Made by a program: the position numbers and the translations under genes. A DNA stretch of 64,000 nt from Scylla paramamosain (taxonomy: Eukaryota; Arthropoda; Malacostraca; Decapoda; Portunidae). Shown in pieces: positions 28,905 through 39,190 of the stretch (positions are counted from its first letter, which is position 1; the number at the start of each line of letters is the position of its first letter). The stretch is taken from assembly GCF_035594125.1 (NCBI RefSeq), contig NC_087151.1, positions 21,850,784 to 21,914,783 on the forward strand. The letters run 5' to 3'. The notes beneath the pieces are model-generated. The model worked only from the letters and a program-made list of their open reading frames with translations. It made no database searches and had not been told where the DNA came from.

Positions 28905-29301
<397 letters not shown>

Positions 29302-29590
29302 TTCATCTTCTTGGTTACTAAATCGCAAAAACGAGTGAAGAAGCACTCTTTAAGGATAAATAGAACATCACCAAAAACGTATATTTTGATTGATTTTTAC
29401 ATTCTTAGCTACCAATACGCCAAAATCCATGAAAGCACTCATGTTAGGTACAATAACGGCAAACTGCATGCATAGTGCCCTATTTGGTAAAACAAATATT
29501 GATTGCCAAAAACGTGTTTTATGAGTGTTGTTGACGTTAAGTAAATAAACACAAAAACGCGTGAATAGCACTCTATATGTAGAAACTGAT

Positions 29591-29803
<213 letters not shown>

Positions 29804-31507
29804 TGTGGTTTGAGTGTTTTTTTTAGTGTTAGGTACCAAAATACCATAATGCATGCAAAGCTCTTTTTATAGACAATGGAAACAAGATTACCTGAAAGGT
29901 GCTTTTTTCACTGATTTACTGCGTTTTAGGCATCACAACACTAAAATGATGGAAAGCATTGTATATTGGAAGACAAAACATTACCAAAAACCGTGCCTCT
30001 TTAATTTTTTGAGCTATTATGTACCAAAACGCTATCACGCATGCAAAACACCCATTAAGAAGACACAGAATAACTTTACAAAAAAAAAAAAAGTGTATAT
30101 TCATTTTTTTGAGCTCCTTACGTAAAAAAAATACGATAAAATGCATGTAAAGTATCCTATATTGAAAAGGAAAAGATGTAGCAACAAACGTGTGTTTTTT
30201 AACATCTTAGGTAACAAAGCGTTAAAACACGTGAAAACACTTTATATGGAGAAACAGAACAACATTGCCAAAAACGTCTGTTTTGAGGGTTTTTACATTG
30301 TTATGTACCAAAACGCCAAAATGAATGTAAAACACTCTATATGGGGAAATGAAAGAACATGACGAGGAACATGTATTGTGAGTGTTTTTTGAGCTTCTTA
30401 AGTACCAAAAGTCTAAAATGCGTCAATAGCACTTTATATGAAGGAAGAAAACAACATTACGAAAAACGTTTATTTTGAGTGTTTTTCACATTGTTATGTA
30501 CCAAAGCAACGAAATGTATGCAAAGCATTCTATATGGGGAAACAAAATGACAATACCTGAAACATGTCTTTTGAGTCTTTTTTAACCTATTAGGCACCAA
30601 AATGCTAAAATACATGGAAAGCACTCAATATTGGACCACAAAAACATAAAGAAAAGCGGGTCTTTGGAGTGTTTTTTTTAAGTTTTGTATGTACCAAAAC
30701 ACTTAAACGCATGGAAAACACCCATTCTGTAGAAGCAAAATAACATTAACAAAAGTATGCATTTCCAGTGTTTTTGAGTTTGTTAGGTACAAAAACAGAA
30801 AAATGCATTTAAAGAACCTTATGTGGTGAAACAAAGTAATATTACCGGAAACGTGGATTAAAAGTGTTTTTGACATTCTCAGGTAACAAAATGCTAAAAA
30901 TGCGTGAATAGCACTTCATATGTATATAGCACTTCATCTGTTTTTAGTATTTTAGGCACCCAAAACGCTAAATTACATAGAAAACACCCTATACTGGGAT
31001 ACAAAAGAACAATACAAAAAATGTGTATTTTTGGGTGTTTTGTGTTTTGAGCTTCTTATGTATCAAAACGCTAAAAAGTAAGTAGTAGGCATTGTATGGC
31101 AAATAGTATGGCAATGCCAAATTAAGATGGGCGACTCCTATAACAATTTTCCGGAGGCCTCAGTGGCAATCCATTTCAGAATAGCGACCCTGGCTGTAAA
31201 TTAACGCGGGGGAGAGGAGCGGATCATTCACGACGACGTCACCAGGGCCCATGTTAAGGGGGGGGGCGGAAAGGCGATGGCGGAGAGGTGGGGGCGTGTG
31301 TCCTTATCCTTCAGCGGCTATGGAATGACTAAATCAATCAATGATGGTGGGTGGGAAATAATTGAATGGGAAGGGGGTGGGGGTACTGAATGCATCAGGC
31401 ACAGCAGGAAGCTGGGATCACTGACAGCTACACATTAGGGTCGCCATCACACGCGTGGTCTGGGAGACTCTGACGACATTGCCATGGAGGCCTCCCTTTA
31501 ACTGGCG

Positions 31508-31773
31508 TGGATCCTGGACAGCCAGGGTGGTTTGAGTCTTGCCATCACATGTTCCTTCCGATATCTCAGTATATTCCAATGTCTCCACCACTCAATGGTC
31601 AAGGTTGACGGAAGGGAAGAGAGTGGGGGAGGTCTGAATGCGTCAGGAAAGTGGGTGGCAACGCCACCACGCAGCTGCCATGCGCTAGTCGCACACGCGG
31701 GTCCTGGACGGCCTGGGTGGTAAGTCTTGCCATCACGTGTTCCCTCTGACATCTCAGTACATTCCAATGTCCT
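31508..31773 (+). repeat. Imperfect direct repeat in the Polinton flank
   Basis: About 75 bp at 31508-31583 (GGATCCTGGACAGCC, then CTTGCCATCACATGTTCC and ATTCCAATGTC) recurs at 31700-31773 with a few changes. A second shared element, CTGAATGC(A/G)TCAGG, lies at 31387 and 31637. This may be what remains of subterminal tandem repeats. Confidence 0.75.
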
Positions 31774-31950
31774 GCCTCTTCCAGATGGCCAAGGTCGTTT
31801 TGACTACCCACGTGGTTCCGTTACCTGCGATCCCTTTACCTTGGACGAAGCAACTGTGACAGCGGGGAAGGCGGCTGTCACCTTCACTTTCACTGACCGC
31901 CCGTGGTGTGGGCGATTTCGCCGACGTAGTACTTATGACGGATGGTCACC

Positions 31951-31997
31951 TTATTATTATTATTATCATTATTATTATTATTATCATCATTATTATC
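31951..31997. repeat. (TTA)n microsatellite
   Basis: Imperfect TTA/TCA trinucleotide run within the Polinton flank. Confidence 0.92.
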
Positions 31998-32900
31998 AGA
32001 AAGGTTATGCAGAGTCAATGGGACATTTTATTTTTATTAGGGCAAATACAGCTCATTGATTTATTAGGACAAATACATCTCATTCATTCAAAACATTTGC
32101 AAAATGAAGGCAAAGAGATCATCATCATCGCTGTCAATGACGGGACGTAGTTTTAATAAATCTAGGAATCAGCTTCTTACGAGGGCCAGGTGGGGCATTA
32201 AGGAATTTTGGTGTGCTGACATCCTCTGGCATGTTAGGGGGCATATATATATATTTTTTTTCAGTTTTCCTGCGACTTCTTCTTCACCTCCTGACCCTCA
32301 TTGCCGCCTACAGCTGACTCATCTGACTGCCGCGGCTATGTTTCGGCAGGCGGCAGCATCAGCGACTCAGGAGGTAGTGGTCACGACTGCTACAGCGGCT
32401 GCCACTGTGGTTGTGGCTGCTCCTGCGACTGCTGCGACTTCTGTCCTGATGGGACATCAGGAGGTGGGCTTGGTGGCAGCGGTGACATGTCGTTATACCT
32501 AAAGATCAATTTCTTCTTTGCAGGCTCTGACATTCTCTCCACATTGACATCCTCATGGCGCGGCTTAGCTTACACCCAACATCACCCAGGTAGATATCAA
32601 AGGGGAAAGAGATACGTTCTGTAACAGAAAAAAAAAAAGATGAGAACAATGGAAAAGTTTGTTTTTCTCCCCTCCTCTTCTTATTCATGTAATTTACAAT
32701 GGCGAAGGTGCGTGATGGCATGCAAGGCAATGGTATATTTACCCAAGGTTCTCAAGATGAAATGCTTGTCAGCTTGCTCCATACTTGGAGATGAGTCCTC
32801 GACGTCCAACTGGGTTGAGAGGCGATGGCGAAGTGACACTTATCCGTCAGCATTTACCCCATATTCACCCCTTTCCCACACCCCGCCCCTTTTCCCTCAT

Positions 32901-33475
32901 CTACCTTATTACCACTTTACAGATATTATGACATCTCGCTCGGTTGCCGGCCGGGCAAAACGTAGGCATGCAATGTGGCATTTTACGAAATATTACGTAA
33001 GCCATACGAGTAATTTTTTTGTCATTATATAGATATTGATGCTTTTTGAAGCTGGTGTGAATAATGCACATTGCACGTTTTAATGTATGCCAACTCAGTA
33101 TAAGGCAAAAGAACATGCAATAAATGCTGCACACGAGGGAATTCAACCCCTGATGTCGATAATTTAATGTGCTAATTTTCATATATGGACAAGTTTGCAT
33201 GAAATTATGTAAGACGGCGGAATTGTATTTGGGATGTAAGTTACAGCTATCGTAATAGCCTATGGTCTGACTTTGAAAATTAAGATAAACAGTAATCCAG
33301 TGGCCCATGGTCTTCGAGTCACTCAATGTAGTTAGAATGAAAACGCATGGCTTCTCCTGTTTTCTGGCAAGATTTATCAACTCTGTCACACGGTGTTGGT
33401 TGTGACAGCCTAAAAAAAATAAACTTAACTGCCCAAGATGCCTGCTAGACCGGCTTGTATTTCACTTGCATTCAT
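32901..33475 (-). pseudogene. PRO: Adenain-like cysteine protease (capsid maturation), frameshift near the N-terminus
   Basis: The protein resembles Polinton/adenovirus maturation proteases of the Ulp1/C5 fold. In the 162-codon open frame from 33389, the His of MGHWITVYL (residue 30), the Asp of GYYDS (47) and the Cys of LVCSIYC (87) are in the expected order. Gln80 sits seven residues before the Cys, where the family places the oxyanion-hole Gln. The likely start is the ATG at 33475 (MNASEIQ...), nine codons' worth of sequence after the capsid stop region (its TAA is at 33484-33482). That frame closes at a TAA near 33430, so one frameshift separates the N-terminus from the catalytic part. 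The role is cleaving capsid precursor proteins during assembly. The last ~50 residues may be read-through. Confidence 0.8.
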
Positions 33476-33481
33476 GACAGC

Positions 33482-34975
33482 TTATGCATGGACAATGTAG
33501 TGAACGTGACGATAATGATCAATGTCTATGACACCGGTAGTGTCGGTGAAAAACATGATGATGCAGTTATGATTACGTTCCTTAGCAAAAGACAGATTAA
33601 TTCTTAGATTCCCTAATTTATCCAGAGGGATGGCATTGTGCACGTCCTCTGTCACAAAGTTAAGGAAACATACTGTCCGATCTTTATTAAAAGCATCAAA
33701 TGCTAGGGAATTACGCGTGTCCAATCCTAGTGACTCAAAGATTGTGTAAAATAATTTTGACGCGTGATGCGGGAAAGAGCTGCGAACGTTATAAATGGTC
33801 TCCCCATTCACAGTGATATGTACATGTGACAGATCAGCGTGATGAAAATATAAACCGTTCTTATCAATTATGCCTTGTAAGCTGTCCATATCAACTATTG
33901 CCATTTTCAAATTTTGAGGTATGATTTGCGCATAAGGTAATTCGGCAATCAAAGATGTTTGATTGGCGTTTAACACATACGTCTTACTGAGTGTCCTATT
34001 GAAAGTGTATTGCATTGGATTTAGAGTCAAGGAGTTATTTAACGATTCTAAGGCGGGTGGATGCAGCGTGATGTGGTCAACCCATAACTTAGCCATCTCG
34101 AGCTTAAATTTGAAACTGCTGGCATCTTGGTGTGAATTAAGAATCCATGTTTTGTTAAGCAATTCTAATTGAATTCTCACATCGACAGAGTCAAGCAGGT
34201 AAGCGTCCAGACTTGATATATTCGAAAACAAAGGCGGAGTCATTGAAAGGCCGTGCGTTTTACAATCTTTTATCATTTGTTTCTCATCTTTATTCCCCCC
34301 TTTGAAATAGTCTTCATCAAATTCATTGATTGTGCCTTTTGATCCATCATAATCGCGGTGGTAGAAGGCGACGCGTCCAATAGAGTCAATTTTATCCTGA
34401 GGGATTGTTGTAATTATTTTAATGAAGGCGTCATAGTTGAACAAAGAGGATGACTCCACAAGCTGTTCGTTAAAATAACAAGTGCAAGACTTAAACATCG
34501 TATTATTCAAGCCATTACTAAAAGCGATGTGATCGTCGTCGTCTACTGGCGCGCCATCTGCCTTCGCTATGCTAACTCGCAATTCTAGAGACCGTGTTGA
34601 TAGATCCAAAAATTGTCCTGGAATGCCAGGCAGTCTAAATTCAATGTAAGGGTCGTTAATCCCCGCATGATTATTAGCATTAGCGTCTAAATTAACGGGT
34701 AATGCGTCCAACTTTCGTCTCGCAGCGACTGACGATTCAATGGCATGCAGGCGATTCACCTGCGGGAAGTTCTCACTCACAGCCGTCAGATAATTGCTCA
34801 GGGGGTGGAGGTCGCTCCACCCTGCACATCCAACCTGTAATGAGTCATCTTTGCGACTAAGCTGAATATTGAAGATATCTGCTTTATAGCATGTCTTTCT
34901 TTTCAGTTGCCTGGTTGGCTGTTTTCTCTTTTTTTCTTTTCTCCGACTCCTACTTTCCTCTATTTCATTACTCAT
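33482..34975 (-). CDS. MCP: Polinton major capsid protein (double jelly-roll), open 497 codons
   Basis: The frame is fully open from ATG 34975 to TAA 33484-33482. It resembles the arthropod/nematode F54H12.2-like family, recognised as Polinton major capsid proteins. Supporting segments include the basic N-terminus, YIEFRLPGIPGQFLDLS near residue 110, and the block containing PMQYTFNRTLSKTYVL followed by LKMAIVDMDSLQG and HADLSHVHITVNGE. A NGLNNTMFKSCTCYFN stretch fits the first jelly-roll. The start codon overlaps the stop of the upstream small virion gene as ATGA. The role is the main capsid shell subunit. It is the longest intact frame of the element. I cannot tell from sequence alone whether selection or recent insertion keeps it open. 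Confidence 0.85.
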   Translation of the reverse strand: MSNEIEESRSRRKEKKRKQPTRQLKRKTCYKADIFNIQLSRKDDSLQVGCAGWSDLHPLSNYLTAVSENFPQVNRLHAIESSVAARRKLDALPVNLDANANNHAGINDPYIEFRLPGIPGQFLDLSTRSLELRVSIAKADGAPVDDDDHIAFSNGLNNTMFKSCTCYFNEQLVESSSLFNYDAFIKIITTIPQDKIDSIGRVAFYHRDYDGSKGTINEFDEDYFKGGNKDEKQMIKDCKTHGLSMTPPLFSNISSLDAYLLDSVDVRIQLELLNKTWILNSHQDASSFKFKLEMAKLWVDHITLHPPALESLNNSLTLNPMQYTFNRTLSKTYVLNANQTSLIAELPYAQIIPQNLKMAIVDMDSLQGIIDKNGLYFHHADLSHVHITVNGETIYNVRSSFPHHASKLFYTIFESLGLDTRNSLAFDAFNKDRTVCFLNFVTEDVHNAIPLDKLGNLRINLSFAKERNHNCIIMFFTDTTGVIDIDHYRHVHYIVHA

Positions 34976-35251
34976 CCACCTCGAACTATCCTTTCAACCA
35001 AACCCATCACGGCGGCGACGCCTCTATTTCTTAATGATTTGCGAAATTGTTTCTCCTCTAAAACATCTGTTAATAAACCTTTTCCCATTTGGAGTGCTTC
35101 GGGTGTCACAGTACGCATGAGAAAGGGAATTGCTCTTTAAGCAAAGCCGCTCAAAACAGAAAATATGCCACCACCTCTTCTTGAATGGGGTGGAATAATA
35201 ACCTGGATGTCGTCTAACTGCTTTGCATTTGCTTTGCATAAAAAGCAAGTT
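34972..35251 (-). pseudogene. Small Gly-rich virion protein candidate (minor capsid, pVI/pX-like), one internal stop
   Basis: In the frame ending at TGA 34974-34972, a Gly-rich stretch (RRGGGIFSVLSGFA) is followed by an in-frame TAA at 35139-35137. Then come AIPFLMR, ALQMGKGLLTDVLEEK and an alanine/valine segment ending VERIVRGG. Many Polintons encode a short protein just before the major capsid gene with the same pattern: a Gly-rich turn, then AIPFL-, GK- and D-V segments. Adenovirus pVI/pX-like membrane or core proteins have been compared with it. No ATG is available in this frame upstream, so an N-terminal frameshift is likely. The stop overlaps the capsid ATG (ATGA). The assignment rests on position and pattern only. 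Confidence 0.55.
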
Positions 35252-35338
35252 ATATTCCACTCAAGTGGGAGGTGTGAACGCTCTCGTCATGATGACCGCC
35301 ATGTCACGAATAAGGCACCGAGCATAATCACCGGCTTT

Positions 35339-36200
35339 TTATTTCTGTCTGATATGCAGTAAGAGTGTAATTGATTTACCCCTCCCAAAGTGAATGGGCC
35401 GGCCAACTTGATCCGCGAGTTGAATCGCAATCAAATCGATAATAGTTTTACTGAGCGATTTATATGCAGTCTGATGGAAATCTTTATCGCCAGCGGATTT
35501 CATACTAATGACTTCTAATAAGTTGACATTCTGACCACCATATATCGTCGGTGACAAACAGTCCGTGTAAAATAGTGCGAAATCTATCCCCACATCCATT
35601 CGAGGCGGGAAAGGGGCGGGAATGAAGGGGGAGTCGTTTTCGGCATATGGACTGTATAAATTATACTTGGCATACTAATCAAAGCCCAAGATGTGAGCCA
35701 TCCTGGATCCAAATTTCGCAGTCAAGTAGCAGAAAAGGCCATTGTTCTCGCACTGTGGGGCATTCTGAAGGACGTGCTCCACCCTTCACATTTTTTCATT
35801 ATAGTTAAAAAATTGATCACCCTCAAATTACCGGTCATACTCAGTCTTCATATTGCTTTTTAATTCTGCGGCCAATTCGATATTAATGACGTCAACCATA
35901 TACCCAGTATCGCCCACCTCCATGCTCGTTCGAGGTGTGTATGTATGGAGTTTATACATGCGTGTTTCATCGGTGTGGGTTATGGCCCAAATATCAATCC
36001 TGCAAGTATAATCACCCGCCACTAGACCCAAGAACTATTTTGGATAAAAGCAGTTTATCAGACCTACTTCATATTCCTTATTTGGATCAAGATGGATGGG
36101 GGAAAGTGATTCTATTTTCAAAGCGATGGGGCTGGTTATGGGGGTAGAGCTCGGAGTTGCCCAGACTCGTCAAATACAGATAATGCTCTGCTCCCGCCAT
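35339..36200 (-). pseudogene. Penton-like minor capsid protein, one frameshift and four stops
   Basis: It starts at ATG 36200 (MAGAEHYLYL). A frameshift in the G-run near 36096-36101 moves into a frame that continues LDPNKEYEVGLINCFYP. That frame then carries stops at 36037-36035, 35830-35828, 35788-35786 and 35677-35675. It ends with FALFYTDCLSP, a VGRPIHFGRGKSITLLLHIR tail and a stop at 35339. The opening Ser/Asn-rich strand, the EYEVGL segment and the GR(P/V)-F-GK-LHFR-like ending match what I know of Polinton minor capsid (penton, single jelly-roll) proteins. The length, about 287 codons, also fits. The expected role is filling capsid vertices. Decay excludes a complete product. Confidence 0.6.
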
Positions 36201-36301
36201 GATAAAAATAAAGAATAACAATCATCCCAGTTCAGGAATACATTTATACTCGATTTGTCAAACACACATCAAATTTATTTCAAAATTTTACATGATATAG
36301 T

Positions 36302-36898
36302 TTATTCAGACTTCCTCACGAGAATAGTTTCAACTCCAAAAGGTTGAAGTCGCTTCGCCAGCCCTTCCACCATAGGCAGGTAATTATTCGTCCACTCATC
36401 CCGGCAGCGACCTCTGCACCCTATTCCTTCTGGGATGATAATCTGCTCCACTTCAGTGTTCGCCATGGCTATCAAGGCAATCTTTTTTAGGCAATTCTGG
36501 AAGTGTTGACGTCAGTTCATGCTTGTATCCATCTTGAGTCCTTCAACGTAAAGCAAATCCTTTGATGTCGCAATTGCCTGTTGCACCTTCTCGTTACCCT
36601 CGACGGCCTCGCCCCAACCATAATGAGTCACGCAGGCCACCAGGTGAGGGAGATTTACGCTTCCTGTGGGAGGCGAGTGGATAATGATACATCTTGGTTT
36701 ATCTCTCGTGTCCGTCGTGGCCCAATGAAGCGAGTAGAGTCTCTTTCTAGCCGCATGCGTATTCTCGTATGGATAAATCGTTTTGAGGTCCCGCGCAATC
36801 CCACACGGTACGGTGGAGACCGCATTTACTGTGTAAGCAATATAACAGCGACAATCATGGAACGCGCTGTCGGTCAGCCTACCCTCGACCACCTTCAT
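36302..36898 (-). pseudogene. Macro-domain protein (ADP-ribose-1''-phosphatase type), single internal stop
   Basis: From ATG 36898 the frame reads MKVVEGRLTD, then YTVNAVSTVPCGIARDLKT, matching the macro-domain strand-loop with its NxV...GIA(x)(x)(L/F)(K/R) signature. Next are an RCIIIHSPP strand and PHLVACVTHYGWGEA. An in-frame TGA stands at 36514-36512. The same frame then continues with FQNCLKKIALI, IIIPEGIGCRGRCRDEW (the P-x-GIGC(G)...W loop), NNYLPMVEGLAKRL and a VETILVRKSE end at TAA 36304-36302. The total is about 199 codons, normal for the domain. Known members bind ADP-ribose or remove the phosphate of ADP-ribose-1''-phosphate. Its position between capsid and integrase genes places it inside the element. 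Relatives in phages, viruses and cells make the origin uncertain. Confidence 0.72.
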
Positions 36899-37277
36899 CT
36901 TGACGACTAATTGGAGGGTAGATCCACACGTCAAACCCTCTGTGAGGGGAGTGAGGGGGAAATGTGGCATCGTGGACCTTTATTTGCACGTATTGGTCGA
37001 TATTACACCTCTTGCATAGTAGAATTATTCGTTCAGACTGACGCAGGTGTTATTTTTTTTCCTTTGTTGGTGGGAAGGGATGGAGGGTGGGGAACATATT
37101 ATTTACTAGGGGATGTGGGTGATGGGACGAACCGTTTTGACCATAACCCTTATCAATTATCCATCCGTAGGTCTGCACCCCTGATGCGCCTAACACGTGC
37201 ACGTCAATGACTCATGCGTTATTGATTTACTTACTCGTTTACAGAGTAACACAGGGCCTTTCATTTTAATATGCTTC
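36899..37277. promoter_or_regulatory. Intergenic gap, possible promoter region
   Basis: This is the longest space inside the gene block (about 380 bp). It contains CACGTG at 37194-37199 and an AP-1-like TGACTCA at 37208-37214, upstream of the macro-domain gene. A + strand open frame here (36911-37210) shows no family resemblance. The regulatory assignment is speculative. Confidence 0.2.
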
Positions 37278-37786
37278 CTAGATGTGGCCGATCCCGCCGC
37301 CTATCAGTTTACTTCGTTGAGCTGTATTTCTGATGGCGCACGCGGGGAGTTGCGCCAAATGAAGTAGCATTGGTAATAATGGACGCTCATCGGCTGAAAT
37401 TCTTTTCACGTCCCCCTTTCTGTTGCCGAGTACTCGTATGAGATCAAACATGCTTATCCCCGAAAATGGCAGAAGTAAGTTACCATGATCATCCCATGAA
37501 ATCCCAGGTTTATCCTCCAATAATTTCAAAAGAGATAAACCGTATTCTCTAAAGGAAGGTGGAACAGCAACTCGAATTAAATCATCCAAGGGCGGATTGA
37601 CAGGCGCTGGTGACGGCAGTGCCACAGAGGAGGCGACAGTGGTAGCGGTTGCCGGCGGCAGAAGTGAAGCTTTTTTTTTTTTTTCTTTACTTGTTTTGCC
37701 GTGAATCGGTGCAGAGTTGCAACGTCGGCCAGTTTAAATTTACACCTCTCGGCAACTGAGATGGGAACTAAATAATATTCCTTCAT
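37278..37786 (-). pseudogene. Polinton-associated hypothetical protein, frameshift in a T-run
   Basis: It starts MKEYYLVPISVAERCKF at 37786, a (M)K-x-YLVP beginning seen in Polinton proteins of unknown function. A 13-base homopolymer near 37670-37682 shifts the frame. The second half has a Pro-rich linker (PSPAPVNPPLDDL) and a helical domain: FREYGLSLLKLLEDK, then GISWDDHGNLLLPFSGI and FDLIRVLGNRKG. That domain matches the LLE...ISWNEKGE...GSN-I-DL pattern common in Polinton genes next to the integrase block. No catalytic motif is visible. Its role is unknown. The homopolymer shift may be a sequencing error. Confidence 0.6.
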
Positions 37787-37855
37787 CTCTGTAGTAAACT
37801 TGTTATTGCCAACACGGCTATCGGGAGTAACGCAACCAATATGCTGCCACCTCGT

Positions 37856-38125
37856 TTAGAGATTATAATGGCTTTTTTTCTTGTACACGAGCGTCCTCTT
37901 CAAGGCTACAGTGCGAATATCACTCTTGAATTTTTTCAGGCGGTTAATGATGGAATCATCGTCCGTCAGGCGTTTCTTCAAAAAGTTGGCGAATATTTCC
38001 AAGATGCAATTGACTTCGTGCTTATTCAAACTCTCCAAGACCTTCTTCCGCAATTTAGGGTAGACGTGAGAGAGGAGGAAAACAAAATCCTTGTACTTCT
38101 ATATCAATGGTTTTTCCTCATTCAT
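37856..38125 (-). pseudogene. Small basic Polinton protein, one N-terminal stop
   Basis: It runs from ATG 38125 (MNEEKPLI), has a TAG at 38101-38099, then continues as a Lys/Arg-rich helical protein: LRKKVLESLNKHEVN, then CILEIFANFLKKRL, DSIINRLKKFKSDIRT and VALKRTLVYKKK. Small basic proteins with this KLRK...CE-NVL...LKK-K--L---V-LKKKKK layout are frequent in Polintons and in many invertebrate TE annotations. They may bind nucleic acid or pack the genome (inference). It lies 22 bases after the integrase stop. Confidence 0.6.
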
Positions 38126-38146
38126 ATCTTACTAAGTTGTCCGCAT

Positions 38147-39190
38147 CTATCCAAATGTCAAATTTATCTGGATATCCACGCCAGTGGACGAAATACTTTC
38201 TTTTACCTCGCTCGACCTTTGAGAGGACTTGATTAATTCTTCCTTGTAGAATGCACCAGTCACGTCCTCACCTACCAAATCCCTTATGCAATAAATAAGG
38301 ATTTTATGTGAGTAATCCACATGACTTATCTTAAAAACCTCCTCAATATTGTTGACGGTATAACCCTTATTGAATTTAAATTGCGTTCGGGAAGCACGTT
38401 GTAAGTGTACAATGTCTCCCACTTCTAATTTGTGACTGACAACTTTCTCTCCTCTTGGCCAATTTATATACATTTGTTTAAATTGCCTACTGACTTGTGA
38501 CAGGTGGAGGTGGTGAACCTGGGCCGGTGTTTGGTTATCACCCAAACCGCGGTGTGGGGTGTGATTGTACGTGTTTATTAGGGTGGGCAAGACGTTAATA
38601 TACATCAGTGTATTGTTATGTGTTATATATTTATTTATTTTTGCCTTTATGGTTCGGATGACCCTTTCTGCCAAACTTGCCTTTGTTTCGCGCGAGTAAT
38701 TGGAATACAAGGTAATACCTTTCAAAGTTAGATATGTTTTCACTGCTTGATTATAAAATTCGGATCCCTGATCGGTAAAAAAGACGCGACACGCCTGTAA
38801 AACTTCCCGACTCTAAAATTTTTTTCAGCGCTTGCAGGCTACTGCGTCCAGATTTACTTGTCAGCGTTGCTACTTTCAAGTACCTGCTGGAAACGTCCAG
38901 GCAAAACATGATGTATCGAATGCCGCCACTGTGTCTGTGCAGCTTTGTAAAATCTGCCAAATCACAAGTTAAAATGACGGACGGTTTAGGAGCGAGAATT
39001 TTTCATTGCGGAAAACGTTTCAGTGTCGGCTTGTGAGGCGTATAAGTGCGGACACCCTGCAAAATGCCCTCACATCGCGAAGTGTTAGATTCTTATCACT
39101 TTTCTTCCCCTCTCTGTAGAGTGCTTGCACACCTCCTAAAGCCGCAGGATTCGTCATATCCCGGTATATTTCGTCCAAAACTGCGTTCAT
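38147..39190 (-). pseudogene. INT: Retrovirus-like (rve) integrase of Polinton, two frameshifts and a stop
   Basis: The ATG at 39190 begins MNAVLDEIYRDMTNPAALGG, the typical Polinton integrase N-terminus (IY-D---PA-(F/L)GGV--LY). The frame shifts near 39065 and has a TGA at 39005-39003. It continues ADFTKLHRHSGGIRYIMFCLDV (first catalytic Asp), shifts back near 38800 to FFTDQGSEF (second Asp), then SLAERVIRTIK (catalytic Glu). The C-terminal domain has FKFNKGYTVNN and IRDLVGEDVTGAFYKEEL. The two shifts nearly compensate. The ATG overlaps the ATPase stop by four bases. The family role is DNA joining into the host genome. Confidence 0.9.

Larger units (their letters stand above)
31080..32900. 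other. Polinton left flank, no convincing gene
   Basis: About 1.8 kb lies beyond the protease. It holds G-rich unique DNA, imperfect direct repeats at 31.5-31.8 kb, a TTA microsatellite and a small duplicated GGGCAAATACAGCTCATT-like segment at 32.04-32.09 kb. Around 32.29-32.50 kb a - strand frame rich in Pro and Gln carries three stops, possibly the remains of a structural gene. A short - frame ends KKLIPRFIKTTSRH at about 32148. These traces are too weak to name. Confidence 0.5.

Noticed and set aside
31080..31140. Terminal inverted repeat pair of the Polinton
   Set aside because: The left end AGTAAGTAGTAGGCA has no reverse-complement match at the right boundary, which is inside the polymerase gene.
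32104..32624. + strand Ala/Val-rich and Cys/Gly-rich frames at 32.1-32.6 kb
   Set aside because: Low-complexity GGC/TGC/ACT triplets give long frames in several phases. The neighbouring element's genes are all on the - strand and no family matches.
33410..33440. A mini-intron in the protease N-terminus (T-run plus AG)
   Set aside because: The stretch is only about 20 bases, too short for an intron. A frameshift is the simpler reading.
36911..37210. + strand 99-codon frame between the macro-domain gene and the Polinton-associated gene
   Set aside because: Opposite to all genes of the element, no recognisable motif, and it fills the likely promoter gap.
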